Shown here: positions 1 to 12,189 of the stretch, piece after piece
Numbering within the stretch: the first letter of the stretch is position 1
How the letters are laid out: the number at the start of each line of letters is the position of its first letter
Notes under the pieces: generated by a model
Databases searched by the model: none
Seen by the model: only the letters and a program-made list of their open reading frames with translations
What the model was told of the DNA's origin: nothing
Program-made: the position numbers and the translations under genes
DNA from: Psococerastis gibbosa
Lineage: Eukaryota > Arthropoda > Insecta > Psocodea > Psocidae
Direction of reading: 5' to 3'
Assembly: GCA_963971405.1 (NCBI GenBank)
Contig: OZ020484.1
Coordinates: 40,942,770 to 41,006,769, forward strand
Length of the DNA: 64,000 bases

Positions 1-200
1 ATCCTGTTCAGTCGCCTCTGTAGCCCTGTAGGTAATATCAGTGTTGAGTTACGACAGGTCGCATGATGAGTAGAGACTCGCACAAATACGAACAAGCTAC
101 CACTATGCCATTGAAGGACTTATGTGTATTAAGTATAACTTACTTAGATACGAGTCCCTGTGCTTATACGGCTGGGTATATTCATATAAGAATGTGACCC
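1..200 (-). repeat. SINE-like repeat, family C
   Basis: Read on the minus strand this matches the copies at 17350-17545, 29478-29620 and 55160-55640. The shared landmarks are an A-box-like TGGCATAGTGGTAGC, then ACTTGTGCGAGTCTCTACAC, a GAGTTACGACA-like block and GAGGCGACTGAA near the 3' end. The A box suggests a tRNA-derived promoter, but no good B box is visible. The copy runs to the window edge. Confidence 0.55.
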
Positions 201-249
201 CACGCAACTGCATTTTGGGATGTATTGTATCCTGTAAATTTCGTTACAG

Positions 250-383
250 CTCTTCCGAAGGGCGGACCTACGCTTGATGGAATTCATCCAAGCCACACTT
301 GGGGAGACAATTTGCATCTAAACTGCACTTCATCGCCGTCGTACCCGCCAGCGGAAATATTTTGGACTGTTGCATCTGTACCT
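250..383 (+). CDS. beat-like: beaten path-like protein, second Ig-domain exon (gene 1)
   Basis: This is an internal exon of a Beat-family protein, a secreted or membrane-attached immunoglobulin-superfamily molecule that in Drosophila regulates motor-axon defasciculation by binding Side-family receptors. The acceptor is TTACAG before position 250 and the donor CCT|GTGAGT follows 383. The 134-nt exon starts with the last two bases of a codon and ends in phase 0. It encodes LPKGGPTLDGIHP, then GDNLHLNCTSSPS and PPAEIFW, the family pattern of a cysteine followed by TSSxSxPxAxxxW. Exon length and phase are identical to exon 35137-35270 of the minus-strand paralog. Upstream exons (signal peptide, first Ig) must lie left of the window. 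The family is clear, the exact member is not. Confidence 0.8.
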
Positions 384-465
384 GTGAGTATTCCTTTTTC
401 GAGCATGTCTTTGATTGTAGTATGCATATATAGCTATGAAGCTATATCTTACACTTACTTTACAT

Positions 466-525
466 GACCTCCCAGGCATGGCCAGAAAATATAGGAAGTC
501 CGGGACTCGAAATGTGTCGGTCTAT
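466..525 (-). repeat. fragment of tRNA-Glu-like SINE
   Basis: Short piece matching the middle of the SINE at 2140-2362 (GCATGGCCAGAAAATATAGG and GGGACTCGAA). It lies in the intron after the beat exon. Confidence 0.5.
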
Positions 526-540
526 TTGGCTCTGATCATA

Positions 541-2139
541 ATAGAAGAAACTTAACTATCTATAATATATAATACAAAAGAAACAGAACACTTACCCTAA
601 TAGCATAGCTTCTCCCTTTCTGTTAACCACTTCTTCTTGTGATGTTCCCTTCGAATTGCCTGAGAAGTCTGATGTCGTCTGAGACTTTGAAGAACGGATT
701 TGATCCAAATGTCCGTTGTCGGAAACGGCATTAGATAAGCGGAACTCGGCGAATATTATTTTTCCGATTTTTTTAAATTACCGCATATATTTTGTTTAAA
801 ATACCTATAATGACTAATATAGTAATATAAACACTGATGCTGAATTCCCGGAGGAAAAGGCTTCCTATTTTATTTGATAAAATGAAAGAGCGAAGCAAAC
901 TAATTTTACAATTTCAAAAAAGTTAACCATGGGAGTAATAAGGCATGTGACTTGTCACGCAGCAAAATGTCAAACTGACAAAGCAATTTTAAATCGAATT
1001 CCGAGAGAGGGAAGAAATTCACTTGACAAACGATAATGAAAATGTGGCAGGTTTTTGCGGAATAAGCAGAAATAAATAGTGCGGTTTCCGTGCCTCCAAA
1101 TTACCCTAGCTCAAAAAAGGATTCTAAATTAAATATCGCCTTTAAAGTAATAAATCAAACCGTTATTTATTCAAGTGAAGATTACTTTTTAATAACAAAA
1201 GGAATATTAGTCACCTTGGCTGCTGTTGTTGCTGCTGTCGGGCCCTTTTATAGCAGGCATAAAATTAACATAAGAAAAGCTTGTCAATCCGTGTTACAAT
1301 GGGCAAAGTTTTTCTTCTTATAAATCTTGTGAAACTTTCCTTAAAAAAAGAGGCTACATTCTAATTAAATAAACAAATTGCAAGCTTTTCTTATGAAGCT
1401 TTTATGCTTGACCCCAACGATTACTTGTCTGATATAAAAGGGCCCAAAGAGAGCCATTGGTACCTAAATAAGACTAAAAGAGTGGTCTTTTCAAAATATG
1501 TTGTTGTTTCTGTACTTGTTGAAGTCATGCTATCACTTGTTGAAACATTGCGTCAATGGTCAGCTTGTCTCAGCTTATCCATTATAGCTTCTAGCCGGTA
1601 TAAGTTGACATCGAGGACGTATAACAGTTTGCCAATGGCCGAAAATTCAAACAGAAACAATAAAAAAAAATCCGAAATATTCATGGGGTCGCTGGCATTG
1701 GGCAAGGGACCAATGGGCCACCATTAGTAGGCATAGGTCCATAACAAGTTCTTTATGGCATTATTATATACATTTACAGTATATACCGTATTTAAAGTTG
1801 TTGTGCCTAGCATCGTTTGCGGTGCAGTCTTCCACCGCTTAGAGAAACATTTTAAATTAAAAATATAATATGGAATTATAATGGGGCTGTGACTGAGGGA
1901 ACTTAGCTCGACTGCTGCCACGCGTGTTGATTGATGACAGAGCTCGTTTAGGAACCATGGTAAACTCTTCTCTAACGCAAACTATTAATAGAAAAATGCC
2001 TGACTTAAATTTAAGAAATGATTCGACTTTTAAACTGCAAGCCAAAATGTATGCGGTACACGCGTAGTCCCCTATCCTTGCAAATTAATAAATTTGAGAA
2101 AAATGTTTAAGAATGTATTTAAACTTCATTTAGTAATAA
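541..2139. other. intronic sequence, no gene seen
   Basis: AT-rich sequence inside the intron of beat gene 1. Open frames at 1090-1323, 1404-1727 and on the minus strand at 1724-2045 are short, lack splice support and resemble no family I know. Confidence 0.5.
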
Positions 2140-2362
2140 ATAATTAATAAATAAATAAGGACTTTTTATTGCTTCTATTACTAAACCAACCTAGCGGAGT
2201 TAGGGCTTTAAAGCGCTCTCTTACACTCAACTAGGAAGGCCCGAGACCGCCTGCTTTACATGCCCTTCGAAGCATGGCCAGAAAATGTAGCCAGTGAGGG
2301 ACTCGAACCAACAACCTTTCGGGTGAAAGTCAGAGTCCGTACCACTACACTACATGTCCTCT
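2140..2362 (-). repeat. tRNA-Glu-like SINE, near full length
   Basis: On the minus strand it begins GACATGTAGTGTAGTGG, continues through an anticodon-arm-like GACTTTCACCCGAAAGG (TTC anticodon position, as in tRNA-Glu), and a B box GGTTCGAGTCC. The body then contains TTTTCTGGCCATGC, AAAGCAGGCGGT, GAGTGTAAGAGAG and CTCCGCTAGGTTGG. It ends in a T/A-rich tail made of TTTA units. Other copies are at 26780-26980, 46226-46440, 60118-60312, with pieces at 466, 21776 and 54585. Confidence 0.8.
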
Positions 2363-3260
2363 TTAATATTATTTCTACGCCAAAATAAATTGTATCTAGA
2401 TACGGAACTAATATTACCGTAGCCATGGAAGAGGATTCACTAGCTGGATCACCGCGCAGTATGGAATCTTGCCACCAGCAACATGCCCCGCAGTCACGTT
2501 TCCCCTACCAATGAAGGTAAGGTATGGTGGGATAGACCCAGTAATCCAGACCTACCTGCGGTATAGTAAGAGAAACGAAAAAGGTCTTCATTTAAGCAAT
2601 GGAAATTAGTTGGGCATTGATTAGAATCCATCAATCAACAACCAAGCAATTAACGGAGCAGATAAACTTTGTTAAGCCCCATCCGTCAAAGAGGCAAAAC
2701 TTAGAAGAGCAACCGAGCAACTCACAAATAAATAGTCAACTCCTCACTAAAGTTTAAACCCAATAATACGGATTCAAGGAAGAGAAAACCGCAGTGAATA
2801 CCTCTACGAGAAATTGCGAATGAAATTGTCAGTCAGACGTAAACTATTCGCCCTCTCTATTTTTACAAAGAGCATTGTCAAGTGCAGAGACTTAGCAGAC
2901 TAGTGCATCTTCAGCAGCGGTTGGTTGTAAGGAGGGGGGCTTGAGGGAATAGGGAGGGGATGCAACAGCTGTAGATCACCGTTCTCTGGTTGAACTCACT
3001 AGGGGGTGGTTTAGAACAAGTTTCCCTGTAAGTACAATGCGGGATCAAGTTGAGATTCCGTATGAACTCCTTTCATTCGAGCCCTTAATAGATTATACAA
3101 TACTATTCTATGTACTGCCTTATGCTAATCTCATGGATCTTGTTTAAAATTGTGTACCAATATTAATGATTAACCTGTGGGGTGTTTTCCCAAGGTTTTG
3201 CCCCTAAAAGTTCCCCTCAGATGTAGATAACTGCGGGGGTAAAAACCGTAGTAAAATACA
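2363..3260. other. intronic sequence, nothing recognised
   Basis: No coding or structural signal beyond a short G-rich stretch near 2930-2960. Confidence 0.4.
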
Positions 3261-3760
3261 TACAATGCTGTTGCAAAAGTACTGCAACAAATTTCTGCCG
3301 TTGGCTTGTCGCTGGCTTTTCACAAGTTTTCCACTCAACACGCCAGCCACACGCCAGTGACCTAGGAATCTTCTGAAGTGCACCAACCAATCATTAACTC
3401 ATTTGCTCCCATTTCTCGGCGTGCCTGCCGCATTGTGATCGCCCGTATGTACCGGGTCTTAATTGCAACTACAGCGTTACGTTTTGTACGCACACATACA
3501 ATGCTGTTGCTAAAGTACTGCAACAAATTTCTGCCGTTGGCTTGTCGCTGGCTTTTCGCAAGTTTTCCACTCAACTCGCCAGCCACACACCAGTGACCTA
3601 GTAATCTTCTGAAGTGCACCAACCAATCACTAACTCATTTGCTCCCATTTCTCGGCGTGCCTGCCGCATTGCATTCGCCCGTGTGAACCAGGCATTACTT
3701 GCAAATACAGCGTCACATTTTGAACGTATACAAACAATGCTGTTGCTGAAGTAAGCATAA
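3261..3760. repeat. direct tandem duplication, period about 236 bp
   Basis: The block starting TACAATGCTGTTGC at 3261 recurs at 3497 and its start again at about 3733. Between them, CTGCCGTTGGCTTGTCGCTGG, CACCAACCAATCA and TTTCTCGGCGTGCCTGCCGC are repeated in the same order. Two copies are nearly complete and the third is only a short start. The copies differ by scattered substitutions. Confidence 0.85.
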
Positions 3761-4369
3761 AGGCAGCCAGCAGATATAGCGTTTTCAATAGAGAGCGCGT
3801 TGCAGCTCCTTACAATGAGTTTCCAAACATGGAAGCTTACTATTTATTGTAATTAGTAGTGCACTCGACGTGGCCTAATTAGTTTCTCGGTCTCCATTTA
3901 TTTTAATTTTCACATTTCGTATACAAAGACATTCCTCTGCTGCGGGGAATGCAAGCTTCAATTAATCCCCAATTACGCTAATTATTTTCCATGCCGGTTG
4001 TGATTTACATTCCATCAACTTTCCCGGAATCAAGGTATATTCCCTGAAAAGTCGGGAACTACCTGGAAATGGTACGGTAGTGAAACATTTTTATGACGCT
4101 AATTAAATGTACATTTTTGGATGGGTTCAAACCGTTGCGTTGATTCGACATTTGCAGTTAAAAGTAAAATTAATCCCATTACATGTGCGGTGGTTGTTTT
4201 ATAGCCTACAGTTTATTTATTCATGTAGACTAGAGAGGGATCCTGGCTATTCATAGGGAGATAGGTATTGGGGAAATGTTGTAGTGAAGACACTGTAGGG
4301 GGCACAGTAGGACAACATCCTTATGTGTAGGTCTACAACTCTGCATGGAAATCCTGTACGCCATATAAT
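3761..4369. other. intronic sequence, nothing recognised
   Basis: No coding or repeat signal that I can support. Confidence 0.4.
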
Positions 4370-4630
4370 TGCAAAGGCTTTCACGGCCGGAGTTATGTGA
4401 CGAAGCAGTAGAATCCGGGATGATAGGCCGTGGTCGTTCTGTTAAACTGCGTAGACTTCTAAGATTGTATCTCGGAGGCTCAGCAGCAACTGCAGCAATT
4501 GCTGCTGAGATACAATCTAAGACGTCTACGCAGTTACACTGAAGATGTCGACCGCAGATGTTGACGAAACGTTTGGAAATACGCTTTCAGAACGACCACG
4601 GCCTATCATCCTGGATTCTACTGCTTCGTC
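4370..4630. mobile_element. foldback element with two nested inverted-repeat arms
   Basis: The outer arms pair GACGAAGCAGTAGAATCC (4399) with GGATTCTACTGCTTCGTC (ends 4630) and extend through AGGCCGTGGTCGTTCTG. The inner arms pair AAGATTGTATCTC with GAGATACAATCT. A second, incomplete copy is at 56765-56965. It has no coding capacity, so it is a non-autonomous element. Confidence 0.8.
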
Positions 4631-4879
4631 TCCTGTACGCCAATTAGTAAAAAAAAGTCTGCATTTATAATTCTTTCAGCCTTGAAAGTCAACTCAAATT
4701 AAATCAAAATACATTTGTAGATAAGAAACATACAAGCTAACCATCATTATATTTACATCTTGGACCCATTATTGCCCGTAGCCCGTGATAGGTCTTGAAA
4801 AAATTGAAAAGAAAGTAGGCTATTTGAATGTGTGGGTTTCCTTAAATTATTTTAAAGTATCAATAAATTGTAGAATAGA

Positions 4880-5177
4880 TAAACCAATAAATAAATAAAT
4901 GACCTGGAATCTATCTAAGCAGTAGCAAGCGAAAAAATGAAGGACATTAATTAATTGATATAAAATTAGTAAGAATTCGAGATAGGTATTCGGGATTACC
5001 ATTCAGAAATTGGTTTACTGAGTACTTGAAATTGTTGGTAATTGGTAAATGTTTTACGTCAACTGGTAAGTTATTGAAAGCTAAAACGGATAAATATATA
5101 CTGTATGTGAGAACGTTGAAAATGCGGAAAATGAGATGTTTGACGCCTGAGAGTTTGTAGGTTGCCACATTGGACAA
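4880..5177 (-). pseudogene. non-LTR retrotransposon 3' end remnant
   Basis: The minus-strand frame contains FNNLPVDVKHLPITNNFKYS, resembling the WNSLP...FK...L motif at the end of many LINE reverse transcriptases. Downstream is an ATTT-repeat tail (4885-4905 on the plus strand reads AATAAATAAATAAAT). It is strongly 5'-truncated and decayed. Confidence 0.45.
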
Positions 5178-5435
5178 AATCCCCCCTCGGGTGATAGGTT
5201 AGTGATAGCCATTGCTTACTATAAATGGTCATAAATGTGCGGTTTTGTTCGTTTCTTTGTTTTTCCAGCGCCAGCTGTTAGCATATTTCAGTTTTAAGTG
5301 GCAAATAACACGGACATTAAACAGTATCTACGTGTGTATGATCATCATGATTCAATGGCACCTCTAGAAATTCGGCGGGACCTAAAAATCTTATTAAATA
5401 TCCGAGTTTCCTTCTAACCGAATTGTTTTTTACAG

Positions 5436-5639
5436 GTTCCTGAGCACTCCACGATCAACTACTCATTAGAAAAGGAAGACGAAGTCAGAATTCGCTCAAC
5501 AGTGTCAGGCATACAGCTGAAAACAGACGAGCTACCCTTCGGGCCCGAGGGTGAAGTCACCGTAGCCTGCATTACGGCAGTACCGGGGATATATCGTAAT
5601 TCCGCCAGCTTACGTTTGGCCAAAGCTCTTCGAGTATGA
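5436..5639 (+). CDS. beat-like: beaten path-like protein, C-terminal Ig half exon (gene 1)
   Basis: The acceptor TTTTTTACAG precedes 5436. The phase-0 frame joins exon 250-383 directly and encodes 67 codons: VPEHSTINYSLEKED, then SGIQLKTDELPFGPEGEVTV, ACITAVPGIYRNSASLRLAK. This is the second half of the Beat second Ig domain, with the conserved V-x-C-x-A. A TGA follows at 5637. Either this is the terminal exon, or splicing occurs at the weak site CGA|GTATGA at 5634 to a further exon I could not find. Compared with exon 33778-34033 of gene 2, this copy lacks a seven-residue duplication. Confidence 0.72.
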   Translation, partial: VPEHSTINYSLEKEDEVRIRSTVSGIQLKTDELPFGPEGEVTVACITAVPGIYRNSASLRLAKALRV

Positions 5640-7379
5640 AGTTGACCGGTCAATCAGCCCTGTTTGATTGAATTTACCCCGGGGCATATCCAATAGTTAC
5701 CTGTATTGGTATAGTATAACGTCCGCGTATTCGCTATGCAGTATATCCAATTATCATAAGTTCTCGTGTTCTCAAATACTGCTGTTATGTGTACTGTATT
5801 GCGCTGCTTCCAATAAGTTCCGCTTCCTGTCTGTTGATTATGAGAAGTTCGCTGTCCCCAGAACGGGAGGGGGCTTTAGTTCCCAATCGCCGCCAAGAGA
5901 CAAGCTATCATGCATCCATACTGTAGGTTAATTAATTGTTCCTATGTTCTCATTAATTTTCTCACCAAATGTTAATTCTGTATTGACACAAACATGCTAT
6001 AGGCCTAAGTTATAGAAGGACTAACCGGATGAGCCACTTTCAAGTAGATTAACTGAAGCTCCTAGTAACCAAGGGGTGCAAGTGACACTTTTTGGAGTTT
6101 GGAGTGCACCATGCTGTTACTTTAGCTGCTCTTTATCCAAGAAATCAACAGAAACATCGGATCAGCCATTTAGACAATTAAATGCTTGAATTCATGGAAA
6201 AGGGTATGACAGTACTTTTTCGATTAAGTTAGTCTCAATTATCACGAATGTTTATTTCTGTCCCTTGCACTTCTTGACCTCTAGGTGCATCAACTACACT
6301 TTTTGAAGTGTAATTTCTTATGGGAGGGTCATAAAATGTGGGGTGTTATCCTGTTTGTGTGACGCAAACTATGAGCAATCTGCTCGATGGATTTCGCTTA
6401 CATAATAAAAATTCTATCTCGGAGTCTGTGAGGTGTTGGGGATAATTCAGTAACTCCACAAAACTGTTACAATTAATTAATATTATTAATAATTATTATT
6501 AAAAAGTAATTAATTCTCAAAAACGGCTCAAACTGTTAGTCGTATAGTACTGTATAATTCTGTAGTAATTTAAACCCAATCAGTTATTTTTCTCTTTATA
6601 GTTTGGTTCTGTAGCAAAACAATTAATCAAAATGACCGTAAAAATCATAGCTAGAGACAATTGTTTCAATTTTGAGCCAACTCAATTTTAGGGAGTTTGA
6701 TTCGTAGGTATGCGTTTACAACCATTTTTTCTACAAGACCCTTAAAACATATGTGAAAAGGTGGTTAGTAACACCTTCTCCCATTATAAACTTTGTGTGG
6801 TTTTGATTTGTCAAGTTTGACTTCTATCGTGTGGTCACAAGCACAGAACTTTTTATATATTTTTAATGTTTGTTATTGTGTATCATAGGATTATGTATTT
6901 AATGTATTTGTTAATTATAAAGTTGTTTTTAAAACTAGATGTTAGACATTATTTGAGAGTAGGAACAGGCTAACCTTAAATTACAATTAGTGATGTACAG
7001 TATAGCAACAAATACCTATATGCAGATAGTTTTTTAACATTGCATTGTTTAATAGGTAGGTAGGTACACTTGGACACATGAATTTTATTGGGTAGTTTAA
7101 CTAGCCTATTAGCACTTTTATTTTTAACTTTTATTAGCACTAGCCTAGCACTTTATATCAATGGCCCTTGCTGAATAGTGTTTATGGCTCATTCCCTTAG
7201 GCATGCCTCACTCTATAAAAAGCCCTTATAACTAAATAATACTAAATATATATATAATTCTTCTTAGATTATACAATCTATAAGGTACTGTAAGCAAAAG
7301 TATAAAAACTTTTAAAAATAAAAAAAATATAGTAAGTTCAAATAAACAGTGTAGGTAGGTAGGCTAGTTGGATATGCCT
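5640..7379. other. intergenic, no gene seen
   Basis: Very AT-rich sequence. No splice-framed reading frame or element ends were recognised. Confidence 0.4.
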
Positions 7380-8712
7380 AGGGTTGGCCCGATTTCCCGG
7401 AACTGTCACCGTGTTTGATCTCTCTGTCCCAGCGTCCCAGTTTCATCGTTAAATGTCCCGGTTCAGACAATATAAACATGACTAGCATGATTAAAAAAAA
7501 AAAAATGCTGAAAGTTTACCAGGATTATGGTCGCTCAGTGCACTGATAAGAGGAACCGATAAGAATCTTTAACAGTAGAAGCCAGTAGAAGCTATTATCG
7601 TGACCCAAGTGAATTTTGAAATGAAGTGCAAAGAATTTTACAATTACGTCAAAAATCAGCCACAACTTTTAAGAACCGGGCCGAGTTTACTCGAACATGC
7701 TTTCCAATTTATAAATTAGTAGATATAGACATGTGTAATTTCATAGGAAATAATTTCCCTACGGTTAAATTTCAGATCCCTCGAGGAGGGGGGGGGGTGC
7801 ACCTCAATAATTAAAAACCCCTTAAAACTTAATTGCATATTCTGGAACGAACAGTCCAATAAATTGTAACAGTAGTAACAATGACACATGGCTCGTAATG
7901 TATTGGAGCGTGAATTTTCCACAATTTCTCAAAAAATACTTTTTTGCACAGAATAAAATATTTTTTTGGGAATACAACCTGTCCGTTTTTGTTACCCCAT
8001 TGAACACCTAAAACATACCTGAAGGTAGAAATCATCGATAGAAAGGTTCCACAGAAAAATTATTTTTTAGTCATTTTTTCATGAAAATTGAGTTATTTTT
8101 ATTTTTTTACCCCCAGAAGCAAACTATCAAGGGGCAAGCGACCCTCGCATTTTGTTAAAATTAATAACGACTACAATATATGTGAATGTAAAAGAAATCG
8201 TTGGAGCCGTTTTTGAGAAATAAATTTTTTTGACTTTTTTTTTGAGTTTTTTGAGAATAAAACCCCCCCAAATTGAGTTAGCCCAAAATAAAAATAAAAA
8301 TGGACTCGAGGTATGATTTTTGTGAACCTATGTGCAAAATGTAATCAAAATCAGCCCGGTTTGCCCGGAAATCGATTAACAGACATACAGACAGACAGAC
8401 ATTTCGTAAAAACCACTTTTTTGGGTTCCTGGTACCTCAAAACGTGTAAATCCCTTGAAATCTCGGAATCGAAAATTTCGACCATCACAAAGCTTTCCTT
8501 ATACTAGCCCACGTATAAATTGGAAAGCAAAAATAGTAAAATCTTCCAAAAAATATAAGTAAATGACCTCTTAAGGGAGTGTTTGCAAAACTTACTATTC
8601 TAATACAAAATGCACTAGATGAAATGGACTTTTTCTCTTTTTAAATTTACACTAGATATAATGCATCTCGGCTCTTTGTCCCGGTTTTATGTCTGACAAT
8701 TCCGGCAACCCT
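7380..8712. mobile_element. small AGGGTTGCC element split by a later insertion
   Basis: The left part (7380 to about 7470) and right part (about 8672-8712) together match the uninterrupted copy at 25383-25499, which has imperfect inverted ends AGGGTTGCCA / TGGCAACCCT and an internal TTTGATCTCTCTGTCCC. About 1.2 kb of foreign DNA, including the repeat at 7699-8528, lies between the halves. Confidence 0.6.
7699..8528. mobile_element. element E: inverted-end repeat with internal CAGACAGA tract
   Basis: It begins GCTTTCCAATTTAT and ends ATAAATTGGAAAGC. The interior carries CAAACTATCAAGGGGCAAGCGA, GAAATCGTTGG, a short (ACAG)n tract at 8385-8400 and GACCATCACAAAGCTTTCC. The same order is found at 43476-44190 and 27950-28709, with partial copies at 18630-18770 and 19575-19790. 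It has no intact transposase, so it is non-autonomous and of unknown superfamily. Confidence 0.65.
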
Positions 8713-10259
8713 AGTTATGCCAAATATAATTATAATAGTAAGTCAATACATTGCAATCCGTCATGTTTCTGCTTAATGTGACAGTTATCAACCACGTCAC
8801 CCCTTATTTCAGAACTTGTCAAATTCAGCATCGATACAGATTTGCGCAGTGAACCGCATCAGGACTGAGCAAGCATTGCAACCATGCAAGATAATCTGCT
8901 GGCAAGATCATGTGACAACTCCGTTATTATTAATGCAGTGGTAGCGCTCGACAAACTAATTTATAGCTAAAACCCTTCCAGTTCCAGAAAGCCTTTTTGA
9001 ATTGCAGATACGTACGAGGTTATCTAGAATGGAGTAGATTGTGGAAATAGGGTGGATTCTATAGAGTCTTTCGTAAATGGGTTGGCAATATCAGCATTGC
9101 GTGTTTTTTGTATTTATGAAGACACTCTTTACCGTGCTATATACAGTTGATAAATATGTAGCCTATCTACCTACAAGTGTGAAATATCTATGTCTTTATA
9201 TCAGTTTTAATGCCCAATTATTTGTATTCATTAATTAATTCCAAAATTAGTATAAAACCCCGTTAACTGTTCAGAGCTCATTTTATAAATTAGTTTATTA
9301 AATATTAATCATACACGTCTGGCCAATGCATTGTGTTTGTTGGGCGATGAAAATAAAAACAAAAATTTAAAATAAAATGGAGACTCGTATCGAGCTGTAC
9401 TTGGTCAAAATAAGCTGACTGGCATCCCTATGCCTGTACATAGGATGCAGTATTTCAGGGCTTTGTGATTTTTTTTCAATGAAATCACAGGATCGAAGTA
9501 ACAAAATATTTGCGTCCCACTTTCGCATTTTGGCCACTTGGTAGCGCTTGGGTGTTTCCCGCACAAATATAAAAATTGAAATGTACCGTAGTAGTCAATG
9601 TCAATTTAATGTGTCATTTCATTTTAATTAATCCATAATGATCCAAATTTAATGAAACCAACTAGTTTTTTGTATCATTCGCACACCTAAACCTATCTAC
9701 AGTACAGTGGTCAATGAATATTTTTAAAAAAATGCACGAGGTATCCTACGCAGTATTGTATTAATTTATGGAAGTATCACCTACAATACTTCAAATTATG
9801 TTCCAAGATGAGTTTAGAAAGAGTACTGTACTTTACGTTACTGCAAGTATTCATTAGGACCTTTTCCTACAGGTCATTGGGGGTTAGACATTTTAAAGCA
9901 AACCCCTGTATGAGGAATGTGGCAAAAAACTCCTTTGCGTCGTGTTCATTAAGCATACCACACCACACTACCATCTACCATAGTAGACCATATATCGGAC
10001 ATTTTCACAACCTCAGCCTTTACCCCTATTTATTCTGACGGGTAGTTCCTCGCTAACGCAATACGGCGACACCTACCATGTTCCCTTACTTTTGACTCCG
10101 TAAGCCACGAGTGACAAGTGAAAACTCAAGGTGAGTTCCATGGAAAAAGCTTCTAAAATACATCATAATGCAATAACACAAATATGTAATTTAACAAATA
10201 TATACAGTAATTTACAGTGAAGAGGAAGGAACACAACTATTATTTTTGACTTTTTCCTT
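8713..10259. other. intergenic, no gene seen
   Basis: AT-rich. Frames at 9367-9564 and 9808-10038 are short, without support. Confidence 0.35.
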
Positions 10260-10374
10260 CTAGTAGGAATTGTCTTGCTTTGACCAACAGTTTCCACTCG
10301 AATTTCCTTGCTTCAAAATTTTCCCTGGCGGGACAAGACGCCTCCTCTGCTCCTGTTCCTCGGAATCTGTTGGC
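10260..10374 (-). CDS. possible terminal exon, unknown protein
   Basis: On the minus strand an acceptor TTTTAG precedes 10374. A frame from there reads PTDSEEQEQRRRLVPPGK, then ILKQGNSSGNCWSKQD and a TAG at 10260. A second frame through the same bases is also open. The composition is less AT-rich than its surroundings and the charged sequence looks protein-like. I recognise no family, see no upstream exon and no AATAAA nearby. It may be chance. Confidence 0.18.
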
Positions 10375-10379
10375 CTAAA

Positions 10380-12180
10380 AATGTCAATAATATTAGCCTA
10401 CTGATACATAGGTACCAATTAAAATAAGACACCATATTTTCTTTTAGTTAATGTATGCTGCAGTGGACTCATAGAGGGAAGTCACTGTCACAAATTATTA
10501 CTTCGCAAGCCCCATGCATGCAAAGGCTTAAAAATGCTTCTCGTAGGTTGTACAGTAACTTGTGGAACTCAGGTGTGTTTGGGGATTGTGCTAAGTAACT
10601 TAATTTGGCTACAAGACGGCAACAATGCAACACTTTAAGAAGAATTAAAACTATTGTGGGCTTAATATAAATTACTCACTTACCTTTTAGAAGTTTGTAG
10701 GCCTACTGTACTTTACATAATGTGTAGGATAGTGTGAAGTTTTCAATCCAACAACCGAACTTATTTTATTAGTAAAGTAGGTCTTGCTGTACAGATGGAA
10801 TCAATAAATAATTTTTATCAATTTCACTCGTTTCTGCTGCGTTGTTTTTTTCTTTTGAAAATGAATGTTGACTTCAAAACAGGCAGCCAATAGTAGGCCA
10901 TGTTTTATAGAACGTTCGAATACACTCATAATTGTTTCTTAATAAATTAATTTGATTGGTTAAAACTGGGACGCAAATATTTTGTGACTCGGCTCATGTG
11001 ATTTTCCTAGTTGGAATCACAGACGGTCCTATACCGACTAGCATTCTATAGTATATATTTATTCTATGTTGTCCGGCGTTACTGGACAAGGAAAAAGTGA
11101 AGTAAAAGTGAAATTAAAAAATATAAAAATGGAAGGAAAATTTGGAGGGTTAGTTGTTTGACTCATGCATGATAAAATGCCAGCCATCTTAACCGGCTTC
11201 CCCCACCCTCTCTAATTGGCGGGATAATTCTCCTGACTATATGGTTCTATTAATGTGGCGTAATGGCGAATAAATTGCATGTGTATACGAGAGGAAAACT
11301 TAACGAGAATATTTCCAGCAAATGCAGAAAGCTTCTAACGTTTCCGGGCAAAAATTCATTACCATGCATCTTTCTGCCAGGCGATTTTTCCCGTGAAATG
11401 GTTTTCTTTTTTTGTGTAGGCATGTTACAATGACCCTACTTGCCCACCTTGAGAAGCAGGAGAGGGGAGTGGCTGTTGGCACTGAAGTAAGATTAACGAC
11501 TGCATGCTGATGGAACCTGTCCTCAGGTCCATGATTAATTTATCCCCGGGGGCATAACGGCAGCTTCTTCTTTCTTAGTTTAATTTCAGGAAAGAAAACT
11601 CATTCTCTTTAATGGCAACAGCTCAGGGCTATAACACACATTTTTCCCATCTTACAGTCTACCATGTCTACCCGAGAAACGTTTTGCTGAAATCTTGAGA
11701 ATTGTACAATAAAAATGTGTTGTATGTACATATATATGAATGTATGTACAAAAGATTAAATTTCTAAAGGGTAAGTATAACACTAATTTTGATTTAAGAA
11801 ATCCATATACTCTGAATCCTGAAAAAAGTGGAATAAATGACAAAATATGTGACGAGTGTACAGGGCGCTTAAAATGGAAATAGATCCTCAACAACAAAAA
11901 CAATGTCTAACAATAAAAAATGTAAATCTTCAACATTAAGACGTCATGTTTTTGTTTTGTACCAATGATATAATAACCATTTTAAACTAAAATGAATAGG
12001 TTGTAATCATTCGTGAGTAATAAGAAAAGAACTGTTGAAATTTCATATTTTGCAAAATATAATAATAATAAATTCATAGGTTGCAAAACTGCTTGTTTCT
12101 CAGTGTAGGTACGCCTATAGGACAGCCACTGGGGGATTTAGTTACCGTACCTGATTTTTCATTAACCAAGTCAAGGATCT
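10380..12180. other. intergenic, no gene seen
   Basis: No splice-supported frame. The frames at 11300-11482 and 11652-11903 look random. Confidence 0.35.
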
Positions 12181-12189
12181 ACAACAACC

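Noticed and set aside
2280..2362. tRNA-Glu gene on the minus strand
   Set aside because: The anticodon and B-box regions look like tRNA-Glu but the acceptor stem does not pair and the sequence is repeated with the same body at least four times.
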